This document shows positions 11,814-19,436 of a stretch of 25,795 nt of DNA, one piece after another. The notes under the pieces were generated by a model. The model saw only the letters and a program-made list of their open reading frames with translations, did not search any database and was not told the DNA's origin. The translations under genes and the position numbers were made by a program. This DNA is from a virus: positions 1 through 25,795 of IMG/VR virus record IMGVR_UViG_3300025832_000058; one strand, given 5' to 3'. The first letter of the stretch is position 1. Every line of letters starts with the position of its first letter.

Positions 11814-11977
11814 TACAGCGCACCGTCTAGCAGTAGAACCATGACGTACCCAAAACCGCATATTAGGAGCGCAAATAAGCCCGCCAGCGGTAAAACACCA
11901 CCAAGCAGCGAAGCCGTAAAACCGATAACAGCGGCCAATATAAGTAACAGGTTAGAGATAATGGTTAAAGTATTCAT
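11813..11977 (-). CDS. Two-helix membrane microprotein (54 aa)
   Basis: First gene of the second leftward operon: ATG 11977 to TAA 11813, starting MNTLTIISNLLLILAAVIGF, with a second hydrophobic stretch (LAGLFALLICGFGYVMVLLL) and a short DGAL end. Only a few polar residues separate two likely membrane helices, giving a hairpin in the inner membrane. AAGGGA lies 8 nt upstream. The size and shape would suit a holin, but its place at the head of an early operon argues against a lysis role. Overlap with the next gene (TAATG) supports translation. Confidence 0.6.
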   Translation of the reverse strand: MNTLTIISNLLLILAAVIGFTASLLGGVLPLAGLFALLICGFGYVMVLLLDGAL

Positions 11978-12032
11978 TGTAGTATTCCCTTTTGGTTTAT
12001 TGTCAGAAAGGGGAAGCCCTTTCGATAATAGG

Positions 12033-12074
12033 ATTGTACCAAAATAATCTATATAAAAACAATATTATATTGTT
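12033..12074 (-). promoter_or_regulatory. Leftward promoter with palindromic operator, second operon
   Basis: Leftward: -35 TTGTTT (12057-12062), 18-bp spacer, -10 TACAAT (12033-12038). A perfect palindrome with 8-bp arms and one central base (AACAATAT / ATATTGTT, 12058-12074) covers the -35 box, as expected for a repressor site. The leader contains a 7-bp hairpin (GAAAGGG / CCCTTTC) around 12006-12023. Confidence 0.6.
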
Positions 12075-12111
12075 ATATAAGCTAAATAAATTTTGGTTTG
12101 GCTTATTAGGA

Positions 12112-12140
12112 TTGTTTAATCGATAGTTTTTTCTTATTAT
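12112..12140 (+). promoter_or_regulatory. Rightward promoter at the start of the late region
   Basis: TTGTTT (12112-12117), 17-bp spacer, TATTAT (12135-12140), divergent from the leftward promoter 50 bp away. TTATTAGG occurs at 12103-12110 and 12137-12144 (34 bp apart), a possible activator or repressor pair. The 110 bp after it holds only 18-19 codon ORFs with no good ribosome site. Confidence 0.5.
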
Positions 12141-12251
12141 TAGGGAGGATTCAAGCATAGATTGATATCTAGATGGCGATCAGCTATAAAAAGTCCAGAT
12201 ATATTTACACTAATTTAAACGGCAAACAGTAACAGGATCAATGGTTTAGCT

Positions 12252-12596
12252 ATGGATACGAAACACGATAACAATATTTACATTAGGCTTAAGGAATGTT
12301 TGGCTAATGATTGGTATGACCTTGCCGAACATCTAAACAATATAACCGGCGCATTAATTGACGTTCCAGAGTCTGGCCATGCCATCCGCTGCGAGTTGAT
12401 CGGTTGGTGTGACGAAGTAGACGGACGAATAGAAACGCTAACCCGCGCCCCAAGCTCAAGCCTAGATGATAATGATTCTCATTCGTATGGGGGGGTATGG
12501 GGGGGTCAGTCCCAGCCAGAGAGCGCCGACCTACCCCAAAATACGGCCAGCTTTTTTAGCGACCCTTGTGGAGATAAGTTCGGCTGTGAGAGTTAA
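12252..12596 (+). CDS. Unknown protein at the head of the late region (114 aa)
   Basis: ATG 12252; the nearest Shine-Dalgarno-like AGGA is 15 nt upstream, so the start is weakly supported. An in-frame stop at 12216 limits any extension. The N-terminal 65 residues look folded and helical (MDTKHDNNIYIRLKECLAND...LIDVPESGHAIRCELIGW), while the rest is Ser/Gly/Pro-rich. Two tandem TATGGGGGGG units (12486-12505) encode SYGGVWGGQ. No family recognised. It precedes the terminase genes, where phages often have a regulator or packaging accessory. Confidence 0.45.
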   Translation: MDTKHDNNIYIRLKECLANDWYDLAEHLNNITGALIDVPESGHAIRCELIGWCDEVDGRIETLTRAPSSSLDDNDSHSYGGVWGGQSQPESADLPQNTASFFSDPCGDKFGCES

Positions 12597-12689
12597 TCTG
12601 TTCCGTTGTGGCTGGGTTTAATGTATATTCACACAATCTATCCAATAAGCTCCCTAAAGGGCTTAAAACGCAATTTAGAGGCATATAAG

Positions 12690-13064
12690 ATGGCTAAGAA
12701 AGGTAAACAGGGTGATGGTGGTGGTAACCCTGACAAAGCATTGATTGTATTCGATTATGATATGACTAAGGAATTACAAGACCTTGCTAGTGTTTTGAAT
12801 AAAGGGCAGCTTGCTTCTTATTTTGGAATCACAGAAAGAACGTTAAGTAATATTGAAAAGAGACAGCCTGAAGTTCGTCAAGCTTATGAGTTTGGCCGTG
12901 CGTCTAAAATTGCTGCTATGGGTAACAACTTAGTTCAATTAGCCCTTGATGGAAATGTTACTGCTAACATCTTCTACTTAAAGACTCAGGGTGGCTGGAA
13001 AGAAGAGCAAGCAGAATCTTCGGCTCAACCTATTAGTATTAATATTGTTCAACCATCTGAATGA
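12690..13064 (+). CDS. terS: Terminase small subunit
   Basis: A 124-residue DNA-recognition subunit of the packaging motor. It has a basic Gly-rich start (MAKKGKQGDGGGNPDKA) and a helix-turn-helix (NKGQLASYFGITERTLSNIE). The C-terminal element IAAMGNNLVQLALDGNVTAN, followed by IFYLKTQGGWKE, is diagnostic for one common terS group. ATG 12690 has GAGG upstream; the longer frame from 12606 is rejected for lack of a site. The stop overlaps the large-subunit start (ATGA). Its binding site (cos or pac) was not identified. Confidence 0.85.
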   Translation: MAKKGKQGDGGGNPDKALIVFDYDMTKELQDLASVLNKGQLASYFGITERTLSNIEKRQPEVRQAYEFGRASKIAAMGNNLVQLALDGNVTANIFYLKTQGGWKEEQAESSAQPISINIVQPSE

Positions 13065-14299
13065 ATACAATAAGTCCTACTGGCCCGCAGTTTGAGTACA
13101 TGACAACGACTGCTAAATACCCTGCTCTGGTAGCGGGGTTTGGCGCAGGTAAAACTGAAGCTGCTGTTAAACGAGCTATCGTTGGAAAAATACAAAGCCC
13201 TAAAACAGATCGTGGTTTTTATGCACCTACTTACGATTTGATTAGGATGATTGCTTTTCCTCGATTTGAGCAGGCTTTAGAAGAATTGGGAATTGGATAT
13301 AGACTTTATAAGTCCCCGCTTAATTATCTGGAGATTACTGGTTACGGTAGAATCTACTTTAGGTCTATGGATGCCCCGCACCGGATTATTGGATATGAGC
13401 ATGCTGATGCTGATGTAGATGAGTTGGATACTATGAAGCCTGAAGATGCGGCTTATGCTTGGCGGCAGATTGTAGCAAGAAACAGACAGAACAAAGAGAA
13501 CGGTAGTCAAAACACTATCGGCGTTACTACTACCCCTGAAGGATTTAAGTTCGTATATGATACATGGGTAAAAGACCCTAAAGCTGGATATGAAATAATC
13601 CAAGCGCCTACGATGAGCAATCCGCATTTACCAGAAGAATACGTCCAGAGTTTAAGGGATATATACCCTGCTAACTTGCTGGCGGCCTACCTAGAAGGTA
13701 AGTTTGTTAACCTGCATTCTGGGACGGTGTTTAACAACTATGATAGAATCGCATGTAGATCAGCAATGACTGCGGATCAATCCACTCTAGTTCGTATAGG
13801 GATGGATTTTAACGTGACTAATATGTCAGCCGTGGTTTATATAGTTCATGACGATGAGTGGCATGCCGTGAACGAGTTTAAGGGGATTTATGATACCCCT
13901 GCCATGATTAGGGCAATACAAGAACATTATCCTAATCACGTTATCAGAATCTACCCCGATGCTAGTGGCCGGAGTAGGAAGACCGTTGATGCGTCTATAT
14001 CTGATATATCATTATTAGAAAGCGCGGGATTTGCTGTTTATGCAAATAAAGCTAACCCGTTTGTTAAAGATAGGATTTTGGCCGCTAACACGGCTTTTGA
14101 GAAAGGCAGGCTTTTTGTCAATGATGACCTATGCCCTGATTACGCTAGATGCCTTGAGCAACTTGCTTATGATGACAATGGAACTCCAGATAAGAAATCT
14201 AACCTTGATCACTTGCCTGATGCGGGTACATATCCGATAGCCTTTGAAATTCCAGTGGTTAAGCCTGTGGCTGACCTGAGAGTCCGATTTGCGAGATAA
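13061..14299 (+). CDS. terL: Terminase large subunit
   Basis: A 412-residue ATPase-nuclease that pumps DNA into the prohead and cuts it. The N-terminal ATPase shows Walker A GFGAGKTEAAVKRA (about 26-39) and Walker B ADADVDELDTM (about 114-124). The C-terminal RNase H-like nuclease shows RIGMDFNVTNMSAVVYIV, IRIYPDASGRSRKT and SNLDHLPDAGTYPIAFE, with conserved acidic residues. The length is on the short side of normal but both domains are complete. Its start overlaps the terS stop. Confidence 0.95.
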   Translation: MNTISPTGPQFEYMTTTAKYPALVAGFGAGKTEAAVKRAIVGKIQSPKTDRGFYAPTYDLIRMIAFPRFEQALEELGIGYRLYKSPLNYLEITGYGRIYFRSMDAPHRIIGYEHADADVDELDTMKPEDAAYAWRQIVARNRQNKENGSQNTIGVTTTPEGFKFVYDTWVKDPKAGYEIIQAPTMSNPHLPEEYVQSLRDIYPANLLAAYLEGKFVNLHSGTVFNNYDRIACRSAMTADQSTLVRIGMDFNVTNMSAVVYIVHDDEWHAVNEFKGIYDTPAMIRAIQEHYPNHVIRIYPDASGRSRKTVDASISDISLLESAGFAVYANKANPFVKDRILAANTAFEKGRLFVNDDLCPDYARCLEQLAYDDNGTPDKKSNLDHLPDAGTYPIAFEIPVVKPVADLRVRFAR

Positions 14300-14304
14300 A
14301 AATT

Positions 14305-15795
14305 ATGCCAGTAGATAGCAGACACCCCCAGTACGACAAAAACGTAAATAAATGGCTATTAGTCCGAGATTGTGACGAAGGCGCTTACGCTGTGAAGTCT
14401 AGATCAAAAGGAACCGATAGTGCTATCGGAGCCATGAAAGGTACTGCCTATTTACCACCGCCAAATGCTAGTGATGGTTCTAAAGATAATAAATTGCGCT
14501 ACCAAGCTTATGTTGATAGAGCTAACTTTGTAAACTTTACGGCTCACACCAAGGAAGGCATGCTTGGAATGGTGTTCCGCAAGCTATCAACCATTGAAGT
14601 AGACTCGTCTATTGATTACATGCTTAAAAACGCTAATGGCGATGGTCTTTCACTCGATCAGATGATTAAAGACTCTGCTAGTGACGCGTTAATGGTTGGA
14701 AGGTATGGATTATTAGTTGATTACCCGTCTGCACCTGAAGGATTGACTGATTACGAGGTTTCTTCACTGTATTTGCGGGCTAACATACTCCCTTACCCAG
14801 CAGAATCTATTATTAACTGGCGAACAGTTAATGTTGGTGGTCTAAAGAAGCTTTCATTGGTTGTATTGCAGGAACCTACGCTAAAACCGTCAGAAGATGG
14901 CTTTGATTACGAAGAATGCATGTATCACCGAGTACTACGCCTTGAAAATGGTGTATATGTTCAGAATCTGTACGATGAAGACGGAGAACTGGTTATTTAC
15001 GAAGATGGAAGCTCTGATATCTATCCTCGCAAATTTGATGGCTCATTTTGGGATGAAATACCCTTTTCTTTTGTTGGCTCAGTAAATAATGATGAAAGTG
15101 TTGATAAAGCACCGCTATATGACATCGCTGAGATCAATATATCTCATTACCGTAATTCTGCTGACTATGAAGAGTCATCTTTTCTGGTCGGACAGCCTAC
15201 ACCTACGTTTTCTGGCCTAACTCAGTCTTGGGTTGATCAAAATATGTCCAATGGCATATCTTTTGGGTCAAGATCGGCTATTTTGCTGCCTGAAGGTGGC
15301 GGAGCTGAATTATTGCAAGCCAGTGAAAACCAAATGCCATTAAAAGGCATGCAAATGAAAGAAATGCAAATGGTTAAGATTGGAACCCGCATAATTGAAG
15401 ACGGTGGCGGAGAAGAAACTGCTGAAGCGGCTAAAATCCGGTTTGCTGGTCAAAATAGCAAGCTTGGAGCAATTATTATTAACGTAGAGTCTGCTTTTGA
15501 GAAATGTTTAGACTGGGCCATGATGTATATGGGTGGAAACGCCGAGCCAAGCATTGAAATCAACAAACAGTTCTACGATGCCACTATTGACCCGCAATTA
15601 TTGATGGCTAACATCCAATTAATGGAAAAAGGCATAGTTGCTAAGTCAGATGTGCGATATTTAATGCGTAAAGCAAGCTTAATTAGCCCAGAACGGACTG
15701 ATGAAGACCTTGATGCAGATATCAGTCAACAAACACCAATTCTGTCGGCTGAAACAGAAGAAGAGCTGTATACGCCGGAGCCATTAAAGGGATAA
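14305..15795 (+). CDS. Portal protein (DUF4055 type)
   Basis: A 496-residue portal forming the dodecameric ring at one capsid vertex, which docks terminase and then the tail. It matches the DUF4055 portal group: an N-terminal HPQYDKNVNKWLLVRDCDEG, RYQAYVDRANFVNFTAHTKE, ASDALMVGRYGLLVDYP, then DIAEINISHYRNSADYEES and the C-terminal MMYMGGNAEPSIEINKQF. It starts 5 nt after terL with a weak ribosome site (GAGA). A hairpin covers the stop codon (15786-15807). Confidence 0.88.
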   Translation: MPVDSRHPQYDKNVNKWLLVRDCDEGAYAVKSRSKGTDSAIGAMKGTAYLPPPNASDGSKDNKLRYQAYVDRANFVNFTAHTKEGMLGMVFRKLSTIEVDSSIDYMLKNANGDGLSLDQMIKDSASDALMVGRYGLLVDYPSAPEGLTDYEVSSLYLRANILPYPAESIINWRTVNVGGLKKLSLVVLQEPTLKPSEDGFDYEECMYHRVLRLENGVYVQNLYDEDGELVIYEDGSSDIYPRKFDGSFWDEIPFSFVGSVNNDESVDKAPLYDIAEINISHYRNSADYEESSFLVGQPTPTFSGLTQSWVDQNMSNGISFGSRSAILLPEGGGAELLQASENQMPLKGMQMKEMQMVKIGTRIIEDGGGEETAEAAKIRFAGQNSKLGAIIINVESAFEKCLDWAMMYMGGNAEPSIEINKQFYDATIDPQLLMANIQLMEKGIVAKSDVRYLMRKASLISPERTDEDLDADISQQTPILSAETEEELYTPEPLKG

Positions 15796-15915
15796 ATTTG
15801 TCCCTTTTGCTGGAAAAGCTTATACTTGTATGATACTGGGGAGTAGGAACGCATTTATGCTCTCCTTTTTATAAGCGGTCAGTGACTGCTTGGTTTGTGA
15901 CCAAAGGTGATTAAA
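15786..15915 (+). promoter_or_regulatory. Internal promoter and structured leader before scaffold/coat genes
   Basis: A 7-bp hairpin (15786-15792/15801-15807, then T) overlaps the portal stop and could end or weaken upstream transcripts. It is followed by TTGCTG (15807-15812), a 16-bp spacer and TATGAT (15829-15834). The new transcript would begin with a hairpin (15840-15843/15862-15865 with an inner GCA/TGC) followed by five T (15866-15870). Two mutually exclusive pairings, GGTCA/TGACC and TTGGT/ACCAA, lie between 15877 and 15905, next to the ribosome site AAGGTGA. This looks like attenuation or translational control of the head operon. Confidence 0.5.
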
Positions 15916-16572
15916 ATGAGTGAACAAGAAACAGAAACTGTAGAAATTGAACCAGTAGAAGAAAATATAATTGATGCTGGCGAATTATCAAAACTGATGG
16001 CAGAAAATGCATCTATGAAGTCTAAAATGGATGAATTACTGACTGAAGCTAAAAGAGCGAAGCAAGCCAAAAGAGACATTGAGGCCGAAACGCATGCAGA
16101 ACGGGAAAGAGTGGCAAAAGAGCAGGGTGATTATCAACAATTACATAAATCCGCTCAAGAAAAGTACGAAAGCACTTTAAAGGAGCTGGATAGTCTGCGC
16201 CAAGGCGTGGCAAATGAGAAGAAAAACAACACAGCATTAAAACTAGCTGCCGACCTTGCAGATGGCGCAAATGCTGAGATTTTAAGTGAGTTTATTGGTC
16301 GCAGATTGAAGTTCCATGATGACGGTGTTAAAGTTACCGATGCTAATGGAAGTTTAACTGTGTCTTCACTTGAAGACTTAAAGAACGAGTTTAAAAACGA
16401 TGCAAGATACTCTGCATTGTTAAAAGGAAATCAATCATCGGGCGGCGGTGCCTCTGGTGGCTCAAATAGTGGCGGTGCCACAAAGGTAAGAAGTCGTGCC
16501 GAGTTTGAGGCACTTAACCCCGTTAAAAGGATGGAATTTGTGAAGTCCGGCGGAACTATAACTGATAATTGA
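15916..16572 (+). CDS. Capsid scaffolding protein
   Basis: A 218-residue acidic coiled-coil protein directly before the coat gene, the usual place and make-up of a scaffold that nucleates coat assembly and leaves before packaging. It starts MSEQETETVEIEPVEEN, followed by a long heptad region (about 25-110, rich in Ala/Glu/Lys), a small folded part (about 115-170) and a Gly/Ser linker leading to RSRAEFEALNPVKRMEF, a basic helix of the type that contacts coat protein. ATG 15916 has AAGGTGA; GTG 15907 is less likely because it lies in that site. Confidence 0.8.
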   Translation: MSEQETETVEIEPVEENIIDAGELSKLMAENASMKSKMDELLTEAKRAKQAKRDIEAETHAERERVAKEQGDYQQLHKSAQEKYESTLKELDSLRQGVANEKKNNTALKLAADLADGANAEILSEFIGRRLKFHDDGVKVTDANGSLTVSSLEDLKNEFKNDARYSALLKGNQSSGGGASGGSNSGGATKVRSRAEFEALNPVKRMEFVKSGGTITDN

Positions 16573-16585
16573 AAGGTAATTTAAC

Positions 16586-17728
16586 ATGGCTAATAACATT
16601 ACGGCACTTGTGCCAGATATCTACGAAGCACTGGACATCGTTTCTCGTGAACTAACGGGCATGATCCCATCTGCTACTATGAACGCATCAGCAAGCACTG
16701 CTGCTGTTGGACAAAACATCCGAGTTGACGTTGAGCCTGCTGGCAACGTATCTGACATCTCTCCTGCAATGGTTGTTCCTGATCCTACTGGTCAGACTTC
16801 TGGCTCTACCGACATCGTAATCACTAAGTCTCGCGCTGCTGAGTTTGGTTTTAACGGTGATGAGCAACTAGGTCTGCAAGGCGCTGGATACCAGAACGTC
16901 CGTGCTGCTAAGATCGCTCAAGCAATCCGCGCAGTAACCAACGAAGTAGAAACTGATCTGTGTGCTTTGCAGTCTACTTTCTCTCGCGCATACGGCACCG
17001 CTGGCAGCAGCCCTTTTGGTACTGCTAACGATTACACCGATGCTTCTAACGTCTTGAAGATTCTGAAAGATAACGGCGCTCCTTTGCAAGATAACCAGCT
17101 AGTAATTGATACTTCTGCTGGCGTTAACCTTCTTGGTAAGCAAGCTGCTGTTGCTGATGCTGGTAGCGATTCTATCTTGCGTCAAGGCGTACTGCTTGAT
17201 GTAAACGGCATGCCTATTCGTGAATCTGCACAGGTTAACACTTCTGTTGCTGGAACTTCAGCTAACGCCGTAAGTGCTGCTGCTCACGTTGTTGGTCAAA
17301 CAAGCATCGTGCTTAAAGCTGCTGGTACTGGCACTATTGTTGCTGGAGATGTAATCAGTTTTGCTGGTGATACTAACAAGTATGTTGTTGTTACTGGTGC
17401 TGCTGCTGTATCTGGCGCAACTATTGTTATTTCATCCCCCGGATTGCAAGTTGCTCAAGGTACTGGCGACAAAGCAATTACTATTACTGCTGCTGCTACT
17501 CGTAACATGGCGTTTAACCGCTCTGCAATCGTTCTAGCTTCTCGCGCTCCTGCTCGTCCTTCCGAGGGTGACATGGCGACTGACGTAATCGTAATTACTG
17601 ATCCTCGATCTGGTCTTAGCATGGAATTTGCCATGTACAAAGGCTACAGAAAAGTTCGTTATGAAGTTGGTCTAGCTTGGGGTGTTAAGAACATCAAGCC
17701 AGAGCATACTGCTCTTCTGTTAGGTTAA
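16586..17728 (+). CDS. Major capsid protein, P22 coat-like
   Basis: A 380-residue coat protein of the P22 gp5-like group (HK97 fold). Features: MANNITALVPDIYEALDIVS, the N-arm; QNIRVDVEPAGNVSDISPAM; NEVETDLCALQSTFSRAYGT on the spine helix; the NDYTDASNVLKILKDNGAP segment; and the C-terminal FAMYKGYRKVRYEVGLAWGV. A Val/Ala/Gly-rich stretch (VLKAAGTGTIVAGDVISFAG, about 246-265, and onward) looks like an inserted beta domain, comparable to the I-domain of P22 coat. Strong ribosome site and a terminator directly after it suggest very high expression. It assembles the icosahedral shell together with the scaffold. Confidence 0.88.
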   Translation: MANNITALVPDIYEALDIVSRELTGMIPSATMNASASTAAVGQNIRVDVEPAGNVSDISPAMVVPDPTGQTSGSTDIVITKSRAAEFGFNGDEQLGLQGAGYQNVRAAKIAQAIRAVTNEVETDLCALQSTFSRAYGTAGSSPFGTANDYTDASNVLKILKDNGAPLQDNQLVIDTSAGVNLLGKQAAVADAGSDSILRQGVLLDVNGMPIRESAQVNTSVAGTSANAVSAAAHVVGQTSIVLKAAGTGTIVAGDVISFAGDTNKYVVVTGAAAVSGATIVISSPGLQVAQGTGDKAITITAAATRNMAFNRSAIVLASRAPARPSEGDMATDVIVITDPRSGLSMEFAMYKGYRKVRYEVGLAWGVKNIKPEHTALLLG

Positions 17729-17738
17729 GTCTATATCT

Positions 17739-17765
17739 AGCCACCTCTTTCGGGGGGTGGCTTTT
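17739..17765 (+). terminator. Terminator / attenuator after the coat gene
   Basis: AGCCACC (17739-17745), about 10-nt loop, GGTGGCT (17756-17762), then TTT. It likely lowers downstream gene expression relative to coat. Confidence 0.7.
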
Positions 17766-17782
17766 ATAATTGAGGAATAGAT

Positions 17783-18253
17783 ATGGCTACTATAGTAGTA
17801 GAGACAGGCAGTGGTTCATCAACTGCAAATTCTTATATTTCCGAAGCTGAATTAGCTACTTATGCGTTAGATCGAGGAGTTACCCTAACAGGCACTTCAG
17901 CGGTTCTAATTATTCAGGCTATGGATTACTTAGAGTCTAAGATGTTTATTGGAACTAAGTCTACTGACCCACAAAATCTGCAATGGCCAAGAACTGGCGT
18001 TGAGGTTGATAATTTCTACATAAACTCTACGACTATACCCAGACTTCTTAAAGAAGCTGAGATGGAGTTGTGTATCGCTTTGGATGGCGGCGTAAACCCG
18101 CTTGCTAATCAAGGTAGAGAAACAGTAAAAGAAAAGGTAGGCGAATTGGAAGTGGAATACTCTCCAAGCGCAAGAGCTGTTACATATTTGACAGCAGCAG
18201 AGACTAAACTGCAAAAGCTATTGTTAAACTCAGCGAGGGTTATTCGTGTTTGA
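17783..18253 (+). CDS. Head-tail connector (gp6-like, often labelled DnaT-like)
   Basis: A 156-residue protein matching a group often annotated as 'DnaT-like ssDNA-binding', which by position and fold is a head-tail adaptor: VETGSGSSTANSYISEAELA, then AMDYLESKMFIGTKS, LQWPRTGVEVDNF and a C-terminal helix region (LKEAEMELCIALDGG, and further to the end). It would bind under the portal to extend the neck. ATG 17783 has GAGGAAT upstream. It overlaps the next gene by 8 nt. Confidence 0.75.
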   Translation: MATIVVETGSGSSTANSYISEAELATYALDRGVTLTGTSAVLIIQAMDYLESKMFIGTKSTDPQNLQWPRTGVEVDNFYINSTTIPRLLKEAEMELCIALDGGVNPLANQGRETVKEKVGELEVEYSPSARAVTYLTAAETKLQKLLLNSARVIRV

Positions 18254-18602
18254 TTACGAGTCGCTTAAAAAAACAGCATCTAAGTTAATAGCTAACTTTG
18301 GTGCTGACGCTGTTATATCTAGAAAAGATGGAACAGGATATGACCCAGCTTCAGGGTCGCTTTATCATGGTGTGTCTGTAACTTTCACTGCAAAAGCAGT
18401 TAGAGCGCAATTTACTATTTCTGAAAAGGCTTCTTCTGCCGTACAGGAGTCAGACATCAAGATGTTAGTTGAGTCAGGCAAGGGCGTTCCTGAAATAGAC
18501 AATACTATAAAGTTTGATAGTATTTCTTATCGCATAATGGATGTTACTAAGGTTTCTCCATCTGGAAAGGATGTTTATTATGAGCTTCACCTTAGAGCTT
18601 AA
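18246..18602 (+). CDS. Neck / head-closure protein (118 aa), GTG start
   Basis: Beta-rich protein in the position of head-closure or tail-attachment proteins: TASKLIANFGADAVISRKDG, then VTFTAKAVRAQFTISEKASS and IKFDSISYRIMDVTKVSPSG. The pattern of a G-A-D-A-x-I-x-R-x-D entry and a Y-R-I-x-D-V strand resembles small siphovirus neck proteins. Start GTG 18246 with GAGGG 6-7 nt upstream, overlapping the previous stop by 8 nt. It presumably seals the filled head and presents the surface for tail joining. Confidence 0.65.
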   Translation: MFDYESLKKTASKLIANFGADAVISRKDGTGYDPASGSLYHGVSVTFTAKAVRAQFTISEKASSAVQESDIKMLVESGKGVPEIDNTIKFDSISYRIMDVTKVSPSGKDVYYELHLRA

Positions 18603-19020
18603 AGAATACGCTGATAAGACTGAAAAAGACATTGTTGAAATAGTCCAGCTTTCATGCATAGACGTTTTCAGCAAGGTCATCATGGACACGCCGGTTGGTA
18701 AGCCTGAATTATGGAAAAGAAAGCCCCCAGCAAATTATAAAGCTGGTGCTTTAAAAGCTAATTGGCAAGCATCGTTAAATACAAGATTAACAGGCAGGCT
18801 AAAGAAAAAAGACAAGAGTGGCAAGCGAACCATAAACAGAATGCTTGCTATGGTAAAAAAGTATGACGGTGAAGGTTCTGTCTGGCTAGTAAACAACCTT
18901 CCGTATGCCTCAAGAGTAGAATATGGCCACTCAACACAAGCGCCAACAGGTATGGTGCGGGTAAATCTTTTGGCGTTTAAGAATGCAATGGCAGCAGCCA
19001 TTAAGAAGGTTAAGAAATGA
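18580..19020 (+). CDS. HK97 gp10-like tail-joining protein
   Basis: A 146-residue member of the HK97 gp10 / minor tail component group: helical start MSFTLELKEYADKTEKDIVE, then VIMDTPVGKPELWKRKPPAN, YKAGALKANWQASLNT and NNLPYASRVEYGHSTQAPTG, with a basic end. The triad TPVGKP...G-x-LK-x-NW...YA-x-x-VEYGHS-x-QAP-x-GM is characteristic. ATG 18580 has AAGGA 8 nt upstream and lies within the end of the previous gene; the longer frame from 18541 is not supported. Its stop overlaps the next start (ATGA). Confidence 0.85.
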   Translation: MSFTLELKEYADKTEKDIVEIVQLSCIDVFSKVIMDTPVGKPELWKRKPPANYKAGALKANWQASLNTRLTGRLKKKDKSGKRTINRMLAMVKKYDGEGSVWLVNNLPYASRVEYGHSTQAPTGMVRVNLLAFKNAMAAAIKKVKK

Positions 19021-19433
19021 GTACAGTATTTTCAGACATAAGCGCCGCTTTAGACACAAGGCTAAGTACTTTGTTTCGATCCCCGCCTGTGGCGTGGGAA
19101 AATATTGCCTATAAGCCTATTAAAAATAAGCTATACTTGAGGCCGACTCATTTGCCATCCGCTACAGTTCAGGCTGGACTTGGAACTGCGGGCATAGATG
19201 GGTATTCAGGGTTATACCAAATTGATGTATTTGCCATTGCCGGTAAAGGCAGGGGCGAAGCGGAAGCGAAAGCAGACGCAATTGCCGATCATTTTAAGCG
19301 TGGTACAGATTTATTGTACAATGGCGTTTACGTTAGGCTTGGTGATGTATCAAGAAACGCAGGACTTATTGACGAAGATCGCTTCGTTATTTCAGTAACA
19401 ATTAATTATATGGCTCATGTAGCACCGAGGTAA
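19017..19433 (+). CDS. Tail terminator protein (DUF4128-like)
   Basis: A 138-residue protein in the tail-terminator position. Signature: FSDISAALDTRLSTLFRSPP, VAWENIAYKPIKNKLYLRPT, GTAGIDGYSGLYQIDVFAIA, GKGRGEAEAKADAIADHFKR and a final YMAHV strand. This order corresponds to the DUF4128 / lambda gpU-like fold, which caps the tail tube at its head end and stops polymerisation. Its start overlaps the previous gene (ATGA), and it ends 3 nt before the tube gene. Confidence 0.8.
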   Translation: MSTVFSDISAALDTRLSTLFRSPPVAWENIAYKPIKNKLYLRPTHLPSATVQAGLGTAGIDGYSGLYQIDVFAIAGKGRGEAEAKADAIADHFKRGTDLLYNGVYVRLGDVSRNAGLIDEDRFVISVTINYMAHVAPR

Positions 19434-19436
19434 ATT

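Noticed and set aside
12148-12251. Short leader ORFs (18-19 codons) after the rightward promoter
   Set aside because: A GGGAGGA lies near the predicted 5' end, but no start codon sits at a workable distance; no protein-like features.
12606-12689. N-terminal extension of the terminase small subunit
   Set aside because: The upstream ATG has no ribosome site and the added residues are unlike the family; ATG 12690 has GAGG upstream.
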